Assembly: GCA_913062575.1 (NCBI GenBank) | Contig: CAJXVT010000003.1 | Span: forward strand, 1 to 64,000 | Origin: an uncultured Flavobacteriaceae bacterium | Lineage (GTDB): Bacteria > Bacteroidota > Bacteroidia > Flavobacteriales > Flavobacteriaceae | Length of the DNA stretch: 64,000 bases | Reading direction: 5' to 3' | Shown: in pieces, positions 38,989 to 48,269 of the stretch | Layout: each line of letters starts with the position of its first letter | Numbering within the stretch: the stretch's first letter is position 1 | Translations under genes and position numbers: made by a program | Notes under the pieces: generated by a model | What the model saw: the letters and a program-made list of their open reading frames with translations, nothing else | The model's database searches: none | What the model was told of the DNA's origin: nothing

Positions 38989-41900
38989 TTAATTCTTAAT
39001 AAATATAAAATCTCCACCTTCATCACCAACTCTATAAATTGCTTTATGTAGTGGTGTGCTAGGGCTGTTGTTCATTACAGCTTCTTCTATTCTGTTAAAT
39101 AGTTGTCCAGCAGACATGTATAGGTTTTTGTTGTTTTTTAACCTGTCCAATAAATACTCAAGAAAAACACTTTTGTTAGGTACTGTTTTCAATGCTCCGC
39201 TAGTAATTGCTCTTCTACTTTTTAACTCGTATTTCTTTTGAATAGATTTTGGAGATCTCTCCAATGAACGTTGATCACTAAAGATACTTCCACTAAAACA
39301 TGCATCAGAAATTAGTAGGGTATGTTTAGATTTAATTGATCTTATAAAATCTGCAATCTGCGAATTACTAATTAAATTCAAATCAAATTCCATATCTGCA
39401 TCAGAAGGCAACCAATAGCCAATTCTATTGGTTTCATCATAGACACCATGTCCTGCATAAAAAATTAATACATTGTCTTTGTCAGTAACCTTTTTCTTTA
39501 ATTTACTAAACTCTTTAATAATATCATTTGCTTTCGGGTTGTTGTTTAAGAACACAACATTTTCTCTTTTAAAGTTGTAGTTATCAATTAAAACATTTCC
39601 TAGGTCTTTCGCGTCTTTAGTTGGTAATCCTTCTAAACCAGTAATTGCCCCATCACCATAATCACTGACTCCAATTAACAACGCATAATATTTTCCAAAT
39701 CCTGTATCAATTTTTTTATCTTTTGTAACAACAATTGGATCTACTATAACATCTGGAGATTTTCTTTTGATGGTAAATGTTTTTGTTGAGGAAGCTTGTT
39801 TTAAATCTGTAGCTTTTACAATTAAATCATTAGTCCCAATCTTTAAAGGAACGTTTGCAGTAAATGTTCCATTTTCTAAAACAGTTGCCTCAATTCCATT
39901 AACAATTATTTCATAAATTCCATCTTTATCAGTTGCAATACCTTTTACGAGTATTCTTTTCGTTTTTACAATTTTAAATCCACGCTGTACAGTTGGTTCT
40001 GTTATTACAACAGCAGGTGGTGTATTAAAACTAGCTGCAGGATAGATTATGTTTAGGTAATTTATCGAGATTTCTTGTTTTTTATAAACACTAAATCCCA
40101 TGTAATTTCCAAAGAATGGACTATAGGGAGCTTCATTAATATATTGACCGTTGATGTAAATTCTTAAAAGTTTACCAGATTTAATTATTTTAATTCTGTT
40201 TTCTTGGTGAGAACTTGTTTTTAGTGTTGTTGTACTGGTCCATGGAATTAATTTGTTAGAAGTGTCGTTTTCTAATTTTCGTAGTAAATAACTACCACCT
40301 TTAGATAAAAATAAATCAAATTGGTTGGTGTTGTTCTTTCTCCCAAAAGAAAAAGCAACCGATCCGCTAGAGTCGCTTGTAAGTCTAGTAATAGACGTTT
40401 CAATAATAAAATCTCTACTCGTATCTACATCAATTTTTTTACTGATAAATGCACCGCCTTTTTCAGTATTACTTTTCAAGTATAATTTACCATTACTAAT
40501 GCTTGACTTTACATTTGTTAGATCTGTTAAGTTCCAACCATTATTATTATTTGTGAACCCTTCGTACAAAGGAACTTTTAAGGTATTTGTAGTAACAATA
40601 GTATTTGTAGCCTTCTTTAAATATTTAATAGTGATATTGTCAACTCCAATTTTTTGTTTATTAAAAACTACATACCCTAATCTATGCCCATAAAAAGACT
40701 CGAAATTTGTTTGTGTTAAGTACTTATTATTTACATAAAATTTATAATGGTCACCTTCTTTTCTGATTTTTAATCTATTTAAAACTCCATTTCCAGTTTT
40801 AACATGTGAAGATTTCACAAACTTTTTTATAATCTCTTCTTTATTGTTAACTACACGAACAATTTTATAATACCCATTACCAGTTAGATAAAATCTAAAA
40901 CTATTTTTGCCTTCTTTACCCCATTGAAAACCATAGGAGTAATTTGTAACTCCACTAATTTTTTTAATGTTGGTAACAATTTCAAAATCTCTAGAAGTAT
41001 CAATTGTTTTTGGAATGTTTATTGCCCAGCCTCCAGAGTCTTTTAAGTGTTCGAAATTATAGTAACTGTTAGCAACATCTGTTTTTTTATCTGATGTGTT
41101 ACCTAATGGCCAATTGTTTTTATTATCTGTAAAGTAGTCAGCTATAACGGTGTCTCCGGTGGCAATAGTTGGTGTGTTCTTTTTTGTGTCTTTTTGATTT
41201 ATATAGGTTACTTTAAAATTATCAATGGCAATTTTTTGATTGTTATAGACCATAAAGCCTAAATGTTTCCCCATAAATGGTTTATGAGTATATAAAGTCA
41301 AATAGCTGTTATTTACATAAAACTTAATAAAGCCTCTTTCTTTTTTTATTTTTAACGTGTTATAGGCATAGTTTCCTGTTTTTATTGCAGATGATTTCGT
41401 CCAATCTTTTAGAGAAATATATTTACTGTCTTTGTTTTGACCTATTGTATAAGAGCCATTTGAATTAATTATAAATATAAATTTATTCAAGTCGTCTTTT
41501 CTACCAAAAACAAAACCATAACCGTGATTGCTAATTCCACTTATCTTTAAGAATTTAGATTCAATTTCAAAATCCTTGCTCGTATCAATATTAATCTCTT
41601 TTGTTGATGTAAAACCTCCTTTTGTTTTTTTATGATCAATATAATATTTGTTGCTTTTTACTACTAATTCAGACGTATCTGAATTATTTGTTGTCCAGTT
41701 ATTTTTGTTTGTGGTAAAATCATCCTCCCATATAACAGTACTAGAAGTTGTTGTATTTGTAACTTTCTTTTTGACATCTAAATACGCCATGCTTAAGTAA
41801 GCAATATACACAGTTTGTTTATTATTAGCAGAAAACCCAATTTGATATCCATAAATTTTAGTAGTATAACTCGTATAAACAATTTTACTATTGATTAAAT

Positions 41901-42942
41901 ACTCTGTTTTGCTACCTTTCTTTCTTACTGTTAAGGTGTTAAAAACACCACTACCAGTTTTAATATGGCTAGATTTTGTCCATTTTTTAACAATCGTACT
42001 TTGGTTATTCTCATATTTAATTATGGTATATGAACCATTACCAGAAACGAGAAATGAATTACGGTTTTTAGTGTCTTTTCTTCCAAAAACTAACCCATAT
42101 CCATGATTTAATACGCCATTTACTTTTTTTATCTGTGCACTAATTCTAAAATCTCTTGAAGTATCAAATTTCTTTTCTATAGTAGAAGACCATGTACTAG
42201 TTACACTTTTATGCTCTAAGATATAATTACCTCCAGATACTTTAAACGTTGCATTTGCATCGTCTTTATGTGACCAATTATTATTGTTATTGTTAAATCC
42301 TTCAAATAAAATAGTTTTAGATTGTGTAGTTGTACTCTTACCTTGTTTAACTTTAAAATAATCTACAGCTACTTTTTGTTTGTTATAAACTAAAATTCCA
42401 ATTTTTTTACCAAAAAAGGGCTTAAAGCTTTGAGTTGTAACGAGTGTACCATTGATATAATAGTACATACTACTTCCTTTTTTTACAACTTTTAATTTGT
42501 TGTACGCATAATAACCAGTTTTTATACTGCTAGAAGTTGTCCAGGCCTTTATCGTTTTAAAAGTACCATCTTTTTTTTCTGAAACACGATATTGGTCCTT
42601 GCTTAAAACAAAATGATAGGTATTGTCACGGCCAATTGCACCATACATTAAACCGGTAGCATTTGTTTTTGAGCCTGAGATTTTTTGAAAAGACATTTCT
42701 ATTTCAAAATCTTTATTGGTGTCAATATTAATTTCTGGTGTCCTAACATTCCAATTTTTATCATCCCTAAAATGTTCAAAGTAATATTTACCATTTTTAA
42801 CTTCTAAGCTTCTGTCTGAACTTGTTGCTACAGGCCAAGTACCTTTAGTCGTAAAATGTTTACTATAAATCTCTTCTTGAGCATAGGTTGCAACGGTAGA
42901 TATTGATAAAAAGAAAGCTAATAGGATTATTTTAGTTTTCAT
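38989..42942 (-). CDS. Secreted multidomain caspase-family (peptidase C14) protein: five tandem ~190-aa repeats, Ig-like domain, C-terminal caspase domain
   Basis: 1317 aa; signal peptide to TYAQ; repeats aa 23-976; caspase domain KYYALLIGVSDYGDG...IFYAGHGVYDE...LLISDACFSGS. Confidence 0.88.
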   Translation of the reverse strand: MKTKIILLAFFLSISTVATYAQEEIYSKHFTTKGTWPVATSSDRSLEVKNGKYYFEHFRDDKNWNVRTPEINIDTNKDFEIEMSFQKISGSKTNATGLMYGAIGRDNTYHFVLSKDQYRVSEKKDGTFKTIKAWTTSSSIKTGYYAYNKLKVVKKGSSMYYYINGTLVTTQSFKPFFGKKIGILVYNKQKVAVDYFKVKQGKSTTTQSKTILFEGFNNNNNNWSHKDDANATFKVSGGNYILEHKSVTSTWSSTIEKKFDTSRDFRISAQIKKVNGVLNHGYGLVFGRKDTKNRNSFLVSGNGSYTIIKYENNQSTIVKKWTKSSHIKTGSGVFNTLTVRKKGSKTEYLINSKIVYTSYTTKIYGYQIGFSANNKQTVYIAYLSMAYLDVKKKVTNTTTSSTVIWEDDFTTNKNNWTTNNSDTSELVVKSNKYYIDHKKTKGGFTSTKEINIDTSKDFEIESKFLKISGISNHGYGFVFGRKDDLNKFIFIINSNGSYTIGQNKDSKYISLKDWTKSSAIKTGNYAYNTLKIKKERGFIKFYVNNSYLTLYTHKPFMGKHLGFMVYNNQKIAIDNFKVTYINQKDTKKNTPTIATGDTVIADYFTDNKNNWPLGNTSDKKTDVANSYYNFEHLKDSGGWAINIPKTIDTSRDFEIVTNIKKISGVTNYSYGFQWGKEGKNSFRFYLTGNGYYKIVRVVNNKEEIIKKFVKSSHVKTGNGVLNRLKIRKEGDHYKFYVNNKYLTQTNFESFYGHRLGYVVFNKQKIGVDNITIKYLKKATNTIVTTNTLKVPLYEGFTNNNNGWNLTDLTNVKSSISNGKLYLKSNTEKGGAFISKKIDVDTSRDFIIETSITRLTSDSSGSVAFSFGRKNNTNQFDLFLSKGGSYLLRKLENDTSNKLIPWTSTTTLKTSSHQENRIKIIKSGKLLRIYINGQYINEAPYSPFFGNYMGFSVYKKQEISINYLNIIYPAASFNTPPAVVITEPTVQRGFKIVKTKRILVKGIATDKDGIYEIIVNGIEATVLENGTFTANVPLKIGTNDLIVKATDLKQASSTKTFTIKRKSPDVIVDPIVVTKDKKIDTGFGKYYALLIGVSDYGDGAITGLEGLPTKDAKDLGNVLIDNYNFKRENVVFLNNNPKANDIIKEFSKLKKKVTDKDNVLIFYAGHGVYDETNRIGYWLPSDADMEFDLNLISNSQIADFIRSIKSKHTLLISDACFSGSIFSDQRSLERSPKSIQKKYELKSRRAITSGALKTVPNKSVFLEYLLDRLKNNKNLYMSAGQLFNRIEEAVMNNSPSTPLHKAIYRVGDEGGDFIFIKN
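40015..42876 (-). repeat. Five tandem protein-repeat units (about 42876-42313, 42312-41737, 41736-41149, 41148-40582, 40581-40015)
   Basis: Recurrent IDTSRDFEIE...YGFxFGRK...GxYxI...W(T)KSSxIKTGN...NxLKIxK...FYVNN...PFxGxxLGFxVYNxQKIAxD pattern in each unit. Confidence 0.85.
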
Positions 42943-42953
42943 AATTTTTTATT

Positions 42954-44405
42954 TTATTGATGATTCATTTCTATAAAAATAGGGACAACTTTGGCATTAC
43001 TACTGGTTGCTTTTGTAGTAAATGCAATTGTATTTTTTTCAAATTTAATATCACTTCCTATAAACATCTTGTATTGTAAGGCTTTTTTTACTCTAGACAC
43101 AAAATCGCCTGAGCCATTTTTAACTGTACTTACAACTTTATTAATGTCTAATTTTTCTTTACTGTATAATACACAAAGGATATCTCTTCCAGGCTTTGAG
43201 TCAAATTCTATAAAATAATCTTCATTAGGTAATGCTATTTCACTATTTGTATAGCTAAAGTAATCACTAAATTTATCAAACGGATATAATTTGCTTACAG
43301 ATTTATCTCCAGAACCATAACCAATTAAATAGACATAGCCTTTTTGTTTACTTTTTAAGTAGATTCTAAACTGAGTGCCAGACGTATAGCTTTTATCTAT
43401 TCTATACGTAGTACCAGTAGCTTTAACAATGTTAAAATTTCTTGAAGCATTGTTAGAAAGAGTTGGTTGCATATTGCTTCCATTACTTAATCGTAAAGTC
43501 ATTTCTCCAGCCAATGCATTATACTTAGTGGTTACATTTGTGTTTACATCAACCTTGGGTTTCTTGGTGTTGTCAATCAATACATATGCCGTTTTTGTTT
43601 GCAGCTTAAAATCACTGTATTTTACCCACATATATCCGCTATTTCCCCATTTTGTACCCCATGAGTTTAAGATTTCAAAAGCGCCTCCGTATTTGTAATC
43701 ATCATAACCTACAACTACCATTGCATGCCCGCCTAACCTTTTAGTCCCATTTGGTCCAGGCCAAACACCTTTTGCTTTATAGAAGGTCGAATAAATTTGC
43801 ATCCCTATAACTACGGGGTTTTTATTAGCAATTGCTTTTTTTACTTTTCCTACTAAATTATATGGGTTATCCCATTTTGCTAACCTTTCATAGGTTAAAA
43901 TAGTATTTTGTTTTGCTTTTTGAAGACCATTACTAGATGGTTTTGAAGCACAATTTGTAGCGTTATAACTAAAATCTTTTAATTGTAAAATACCATTTGT
44001 ATTTAACAGCTTCATTGCATCAGCTATATATGAGCCTTTTTTACAATTTACATCTCCTTTAAACTTTATTAGATTGTAAACAAATGCAGGAGAGAAAGTA
44101 TTCTGATTGATTTTTGTGCTATTATATTTCCAATCATTTTTTATAGCATAAGCAATAGTTCTTGCTCCATAACCACTTGCCCAACCAACACACGATGGTT
44201 GTCTTCCTTGGTTTCCAGGAGTTGGTGCAAAGGCTTTAATACTATAATTTTTTGGAACCGAAGTAACACTTCTAGTAATTAATGGAACGGTCTCAGTAAC
44301 AGATTCATATTTTTCTTTGTTAAAATCTAAACCTGTAAAATATTCCTGGGAACAAATAGCGCTGCTAAAAAGGATCAAAAAGAATGTTAGAGAAAACTTT
44401 TTCAT
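42954..44405 (-). CDS. Secreted papain-like (C1A) cysteine protease with DUF4384-like C-terminal domain
   Basis: 483 aa; signal peptide; NQGRQPSCVGWASGYG (Gln/Cys), RLGGHAMVVVGYDD (His), ILNSWGTKWGNSGYMWV (Asn); YVYLIGYGSGDKSVSKLYP...YFIEFDSKPGRDILCVLYS tail. Confidence 0.85.
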   Translation of the reverse strand: MKKFSLTFFLILFSSAICSQEYFTGLDFNKEKYESVTETVPLITRSVTSVPKNYSIKAFAPTPGNQGRQPSCVGWASGYGARTIAYAIKNDWKYNSTKINQNTFSPAFVYNLIKFKGDVNCKKGSYIADAMKLLNTNGILQLKDFSYNATNCASKPSSNGLQKAKQNTILTYERLAKWDNPYNLVGKVKKAIANKNPVVIGMQIYSTFYKAKGVWPGPNGTKRLGGHAMVVVGYDDYKYGGAFEILNSWGTKWGNSGYMWVKYSDFKLQTKTAYVLIDNTKKPKVDVNTNVTTKYNALAGEMTLRLSNGSNMQPTLSNNASRNFNIVKATGTTYRIDKSYTSGTQFRIYLKSKQKGYVYLIGYGSGDKSVSKLYPFDKFSDYFSYTNSEIALPNEDYFIEFDSKPGRDILCVLYSKEKLDINKVVSTVKNGSGDFVSRVKKALQYKMFIGSDIKFEKNTIAFTTKATSSNAKVVPIFIEMNHQ

Positions 44406-44528
44406 GATGTTGTTTTTTTATACAAACTTGGGTGGGGTTTATATTAATTACAAAAGGTAATTATTTGTATTTTCTATAAAAATAATGAAAAAAAAAGTAA
44501 TATCAAAGTTAACTATATGACATTCAGT

Positions 44529-46487
44529 CTACTTCTTTTCTAATGTGATCAGTGTAGATTGCACCTTTACTATTTGATTAAAAAACTCTTTTAAAGCAAA
44601 ATACTCTTCATTAGTGTATTCAACTTTACTTAAATTGTATTTAAACAAAATGGAAATCTTAGAAGTTGTTTGCTTGATATTAAAAATAAAGTTTCCTCCT
44701 TTATTAGGTAAAGAAAAAGCTCTGCTTTCTGGGAGTTTTCCGATTGTGTAATTAACAGGTATAGAGATACTTGCTCTATATTGATAGTTTAATTTATAAC
44801 CAAAATTAGCAGGGTATAATCGTTTTTCTAACTTAAAAGGATTCGTTGAGATCTTCTCATGAAAGAACGGATTTAAATACAGCTTGCTTAAAGTTGGATC
44901 CGTTGAGTCTTCAAAATTAAAATCAAAATTTTGTGTAATGCTTGTGTTTTTTCTATCTAGATCTGAGGCTTTATAATCATTTATTTCTAATTGATTGTCG
45001 TTTTCATAATCTTCAAGATAGCTGTCTTCATTGGTGTTAGATAACTCGCTTCTTAAAAAATACGCATCATAACCTGTGTTTATTACACGCAATCTTCCTT
45101 TAATCCCCCCCTCTGTAGATATTTTTACACTTAAGTTAATTTTCTCACTAGAAGGAAGTGTACCAGAATTAGGTTGCCAATAACTACCTTTTTTAAAATC
45201 TAATACTCTTACATCTCCGTTTAGGGTTTTGAATGGGGTTTGTCCAAAACTTAATTGTTTGTTAGAGGCATCTAAAAAGTATTCTTTACCTTCTATAATT
45301 ACTTTAACCAAAATATAATTAAACTCTGAGATTACAGGGTATATTTTTGTTGGTTCAGCTCTATCTCTTGTGGTAGATAAAGCAATTTTCGCGTTAAATC
45401 CTGCAGCTATTAAAGCATTCATAAGCGAAACATTAATTTCAGCTACAGTACCAATTTTATCGTTAAATGTCTTTTTGGTGTTAATTTTATAATAAGCAAT
45501 AGATTTATTATTATCAGTAAAATGATCTTGAATAAAATAATATATCTTTTTTGCTTTCTCAATAGTAGAAGTTTCGGATAATAATTCTGGAGGTAAGTTC
45601 TTTTTAAAGAAAGTAGATTTTCTCAATTCAGCACCAAAATATTCTCCAGATTTAAACTTACGGTCTGTAGATTTCCATGTATCAGTATAGTTTTCTTTGT
45701 TACCTCTACTAGAATTAGTGAAAGACTCTAGCTCAAAAGTAATTCTAGACATATAGTTTCTTCTGCTTTTCATATATCCTTCTTCTTTAAAAGCCGGAAT
45801 ATTATTCATTCCAAAAGACAAAACAGAACAACTTGCTTCACTTAATCCAGGTATTTTTACACACCTTCTTATTATAGAGGGCTTGTTTTTGTCTAAAGGA
45901 TAATAGCCTTTTAAACTCACATTGTATTTGTAGTTAGATAAAATTGCAGAATCATATTCGCTTTTAATTTTAGGAATATCAGATTGAAACTCCCAATCAT
46001 CTAATTGATTAAAATAGGGTGTTGTTTTTGTAAAACGGTACTCTAAAACAGAACCTACTTTTATATTTGGCAGTGTAAAAGTTATTGTGTGCCAGTTACC
46101 ATTTTCTTTATTTTTAAAAATATCCTTATCCATTAGATATTTTTTTTCCATTCTATTATTGCCAACAAGGTTATAAGTATAAGCTTCAATATTTTCAATG
46201 GTCTCTTTTTTATAATAAGGAATTTTAATTGTTCCTTTTCCAAAGCCTTCTTTTTTAAGAATCTTTACTCTAAAATAATAATCAGAACTTATATTGTAAT
46301 CTTTACTAGGATCAATAAAAGAATTGTTTTGTTCATATAATACAACAGCTACAGCAGTAGAATCTTTGCTGTAAGTTTTCATTTTTAATTCCTTAACTGT
46401 AGTTAGTCCAGTTTTTACTGATTTATTTCTTTGAGAATAGAATAAAGTTGGCAATAGAAGTAGCAGGAATATTATAGTTTTTTTCAT
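44529..46487 (-). CDS. DUF3857/transglutaminase-like secreted protein, catalytic Cys absent
   Basis: 652 aa; signal peptide; N-terminal DUF3857-like region (GSVLEYRFTKTTPYF), transglutaminase-fold region GTVAEINVSLMNALIAAGFNAKIAL...FNYILVKVIIEGKEYFLDAS. Confidence 0.78.
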   Translation of the reverse strand: MKKTIIFLLLLLPTLFYSQRNKSVKTGLTTVKELKMKTYSKDSTAVAVVLYEQNNSFIDPSKDYNISSDYYFRVKILKKEGFGKGTIKIPYYKKETIENIEAYTYNLVGNNRMEKKYLMDKDIFKNKENGNWHTITFTLPNIKVGSVLEYRFTKTTPYFNQLDDWEFQSDIPKIKSEYDSAILSNYKYNVSLKGYYPLDKNKPSIIRRCVKIPGLSEASCSVLSFGMNNIPAFKEEGYMKSRRNYMSRITFELESFTNSSRGNKENYTDTWKSTDRKFKSGEYFGAELRKSTFFKKNLPPELLSETSTIEKAKKIYYFIQDHFTDNNKSIAYYKINTKKTFNDKIGTVAEINVSLMNALIAAGFNAKIALSTTRDRAEPTKIYPVISEFNYILVKVIIEGKEYFLDASNKQLSFGQTPFKTLNGDVRVLDFKKGSYWQPNSGTLPSSEKINLSVKISTEGGIKGRLRVINTGYDAYFLRSELSNTNEDSYLEDYENDNQLEINDYKASDLDRKNTSITQNFDFNFEDSTDPTLSKLYLNPFFHEKISTNPFKLEKRLYPANFGYKLNYQYRASISIPVNYTIGKLPESRAFSLPNKGGNFIFNIKQTTSKISILFKYNLSKVEYTNEEYFALKEFFNQIVKVQSTLITLEKK

Positions 46488-46490
46488 AGG

Positions 46491-47570
46491 TCAATATCTA
46501 ATTATCTTAGCAACCGTTTTTGTTCTTAAATAGTTTTTAATAATAGTCTTTGCTAGTGGTTTATTTTCAATAGGAGTGAGCATGGTTTTTAAAACATCCA
46601 TTTGATTTTCTTGAAAAGCTAAATTTGTAAAGCAATAACCTATTACTTCGTTGTTTTCAATTAAAATAACCGAATGCTCATCTAAAGTTCTCCCTTTATC
46701 AATTAACAGCATATTGTCACTGTTAAAGTTATCGAAAAGAACTCTTTTTTTTCTCCTTAAATTAAATTTAGGCTTATTAATTTCTAATTCTAATTGATAT
46801 TTAAGGGTTGTAATTAACAAATTACCTGTAGGTTCGTAACTAATAGAAGCAGTTCTTTCTTGAATGCTTTTACCTCTTTTGGTTGTTTTTATAAATTGTT
46901 TATTGATTTCACTTTTTATATTACTTCCTTTTCCCATAAAAATAATATGTCCATCTTCTCTATGCAAGTAATACACTCCAAGTGTAGTTGGAATGTCATC
47001 TAGTAATTTGATTAGTTTTTCTTCTGATTTTTTACAATCAAAATACTTAACTGTGTTTTCTATGATTGACTTGTCGCTATCTTTATCAATTAATAATTTA
47101 AATAGCTGAATCGTTGCCAAAGCATCTCCAGATGCTCTATGACGATCACTCATAGGAATACCAAGAGATTTACATAATTTACCTAAACTGTAAGATGGTT
47201 GGTCTTGGATTAACTTTCTACTAAGCTCAACGGTGCACAAGGAATTTCGTTTAAAATCATACCCTAAACGATTGTATTCTGTTTTTAAAATACGGTAGTC
47301 AAAACTAGAGTTATGTGCAACGATAATGCAGTCTTCTGTAATTTCAATAATGCGTTTTGCAACTTCGTGAAACTTAGGCGCATTGCGAAGCATCTTATTA
47401 TTAATACCAGTTAAATTTACAACAAATGGTTGGATTTCCTTTTCAGGGTTTACGAGGGTAATGAATTGATCTACAACGTCATGGCCGTCGTATTTGTAGA
47501 TGGCGATTTCAGTAATGCCTTCTTCATTAAATTTACCTCCAGTAGTTTCAATATCTAAAATTGCGTACAA
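46491..47570 (-). CDS. DnaQ-like 3'-5' exonuclease fused to degenerate GIY-YIG domain
   Basis: 359 aa; DIETTG, VAHNSSFDYRIL, HRASGDA (DEDDh); GVYYLHREDGHIIFMGKGSNIKSEINKQF. Confidence 0.88.
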   Translation of the reverse strand: MYAILDIETTGGKFNEEGITEIAIYKYDGHDVVDQFITLVNPEKEIQPFVVNLTGINNKMLRNAPKFHEVAKRIIEITEDCIIVAHNSSFDYRILKTEYNRLGYDFKRNSLCTVELSRKLIQDQPSYSLGKLCKSLGIPMSDRHRASGDALATIQLFKLLIDKDSDKSIIENTVKYFDCKKSEEKLIKLLDDIPTTLGVYYLHREDGHIIFMGKGSNIKSEINKQFIKTTKRGKSIQERTASISYEPTGNLLITTLKYQLELEINKPKFNLRRKKRVLFDNFNSDNMLLIDKGRTLDEHSVILIENNEVIGYCFTNLAFQENQMDVLKTMLTPIENKPLAKTIIKNYLRTKTVAKIIRY

Positions 47571-47594
47571 ATTTCTTTTTCTTAGTTTATAAAA

Positions 47595-48242
47595 TTACAC
47601 AATATAATTCCTAGCACCAAAAATTGCGCTACCAACTCTAACCATTGTACTTCCATTTTCAATAGCTAATTGATAATCACCACTCATTCCCATTGATAAA
47701 ACAGATCCTTTCTGTAACGAATCAAAAAAGTTTTTTAAAGATGAAAATTCTTCTTTTAATTGAGTTTGGTTCTCTGTAAATGTAGCCATTCCCATTAAAC
47801 CAATAACTTTTATGTTCTCTAATTCTGTAATCTCTTCAGAAGAAATAATTTGTTTGATTTCTGTAAACGACAAACCAAACTTTGTTTCTTCTTTGGCAAT
47901 TCTTGCTTGTAATAAGCACTTGATAACTCTATTGTGTTTTTTTGCTTGTTTATTAATTTCTTTTAATGTTTTTAGACTGTCAACTCCATGAATCAACTCT
48001 ACAAAGTGGGCCATATATTTGACTTTATTACTTTGTAAATGGCCTATCATATGCCATTGAATATCTTTTGGTAACTCATCATATTTAGCAGCCATTTCTT
48101 GAATTTTGTTCTCTCCAAAAATTCGCTGACCAGCATTATATGCCTCTAAAATTGCTGCATTAGGTTTTGTTTTAGATACTGCAACTAGGGTTACATCTTC
48201 TGGTAGTTCTTCTTTTATTTGAATTAAATTTTGAGCAATCAT
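47595..48242 (-). CDS. YggS/PLPBP-family pyridoxal phosphate protein
   Basis: 215 aa; VAVSKTKP, FGENKIQE, HMIGHLQSNK, SMGMSGDYQLAIENGSTMVRVGSAIFG. Confidence 0.93.
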   Translation of the reverse strand: MIAQNLIQIKEELPEDVTLVAVSKTKPNAAILEAYNAGQRIFGENKIQEMAAKYDELPKDIQWHMIGHLQSNKVKYMAHFVELIHGVDSLKTLKEINKQAKKHNRVIKCLLQARIAKEETKFGLSFTEIKQIISSEEITELENIKVIGLMGMATFTENQTQLKEEFSSLKNFFDSLQKGSVLSMGMSGDYQLAIENGSTMVRVGSAIFGARNYIV

Positions 48243-48269
48243 GATAAAATTGGGTGTGCAAGCATTGCT

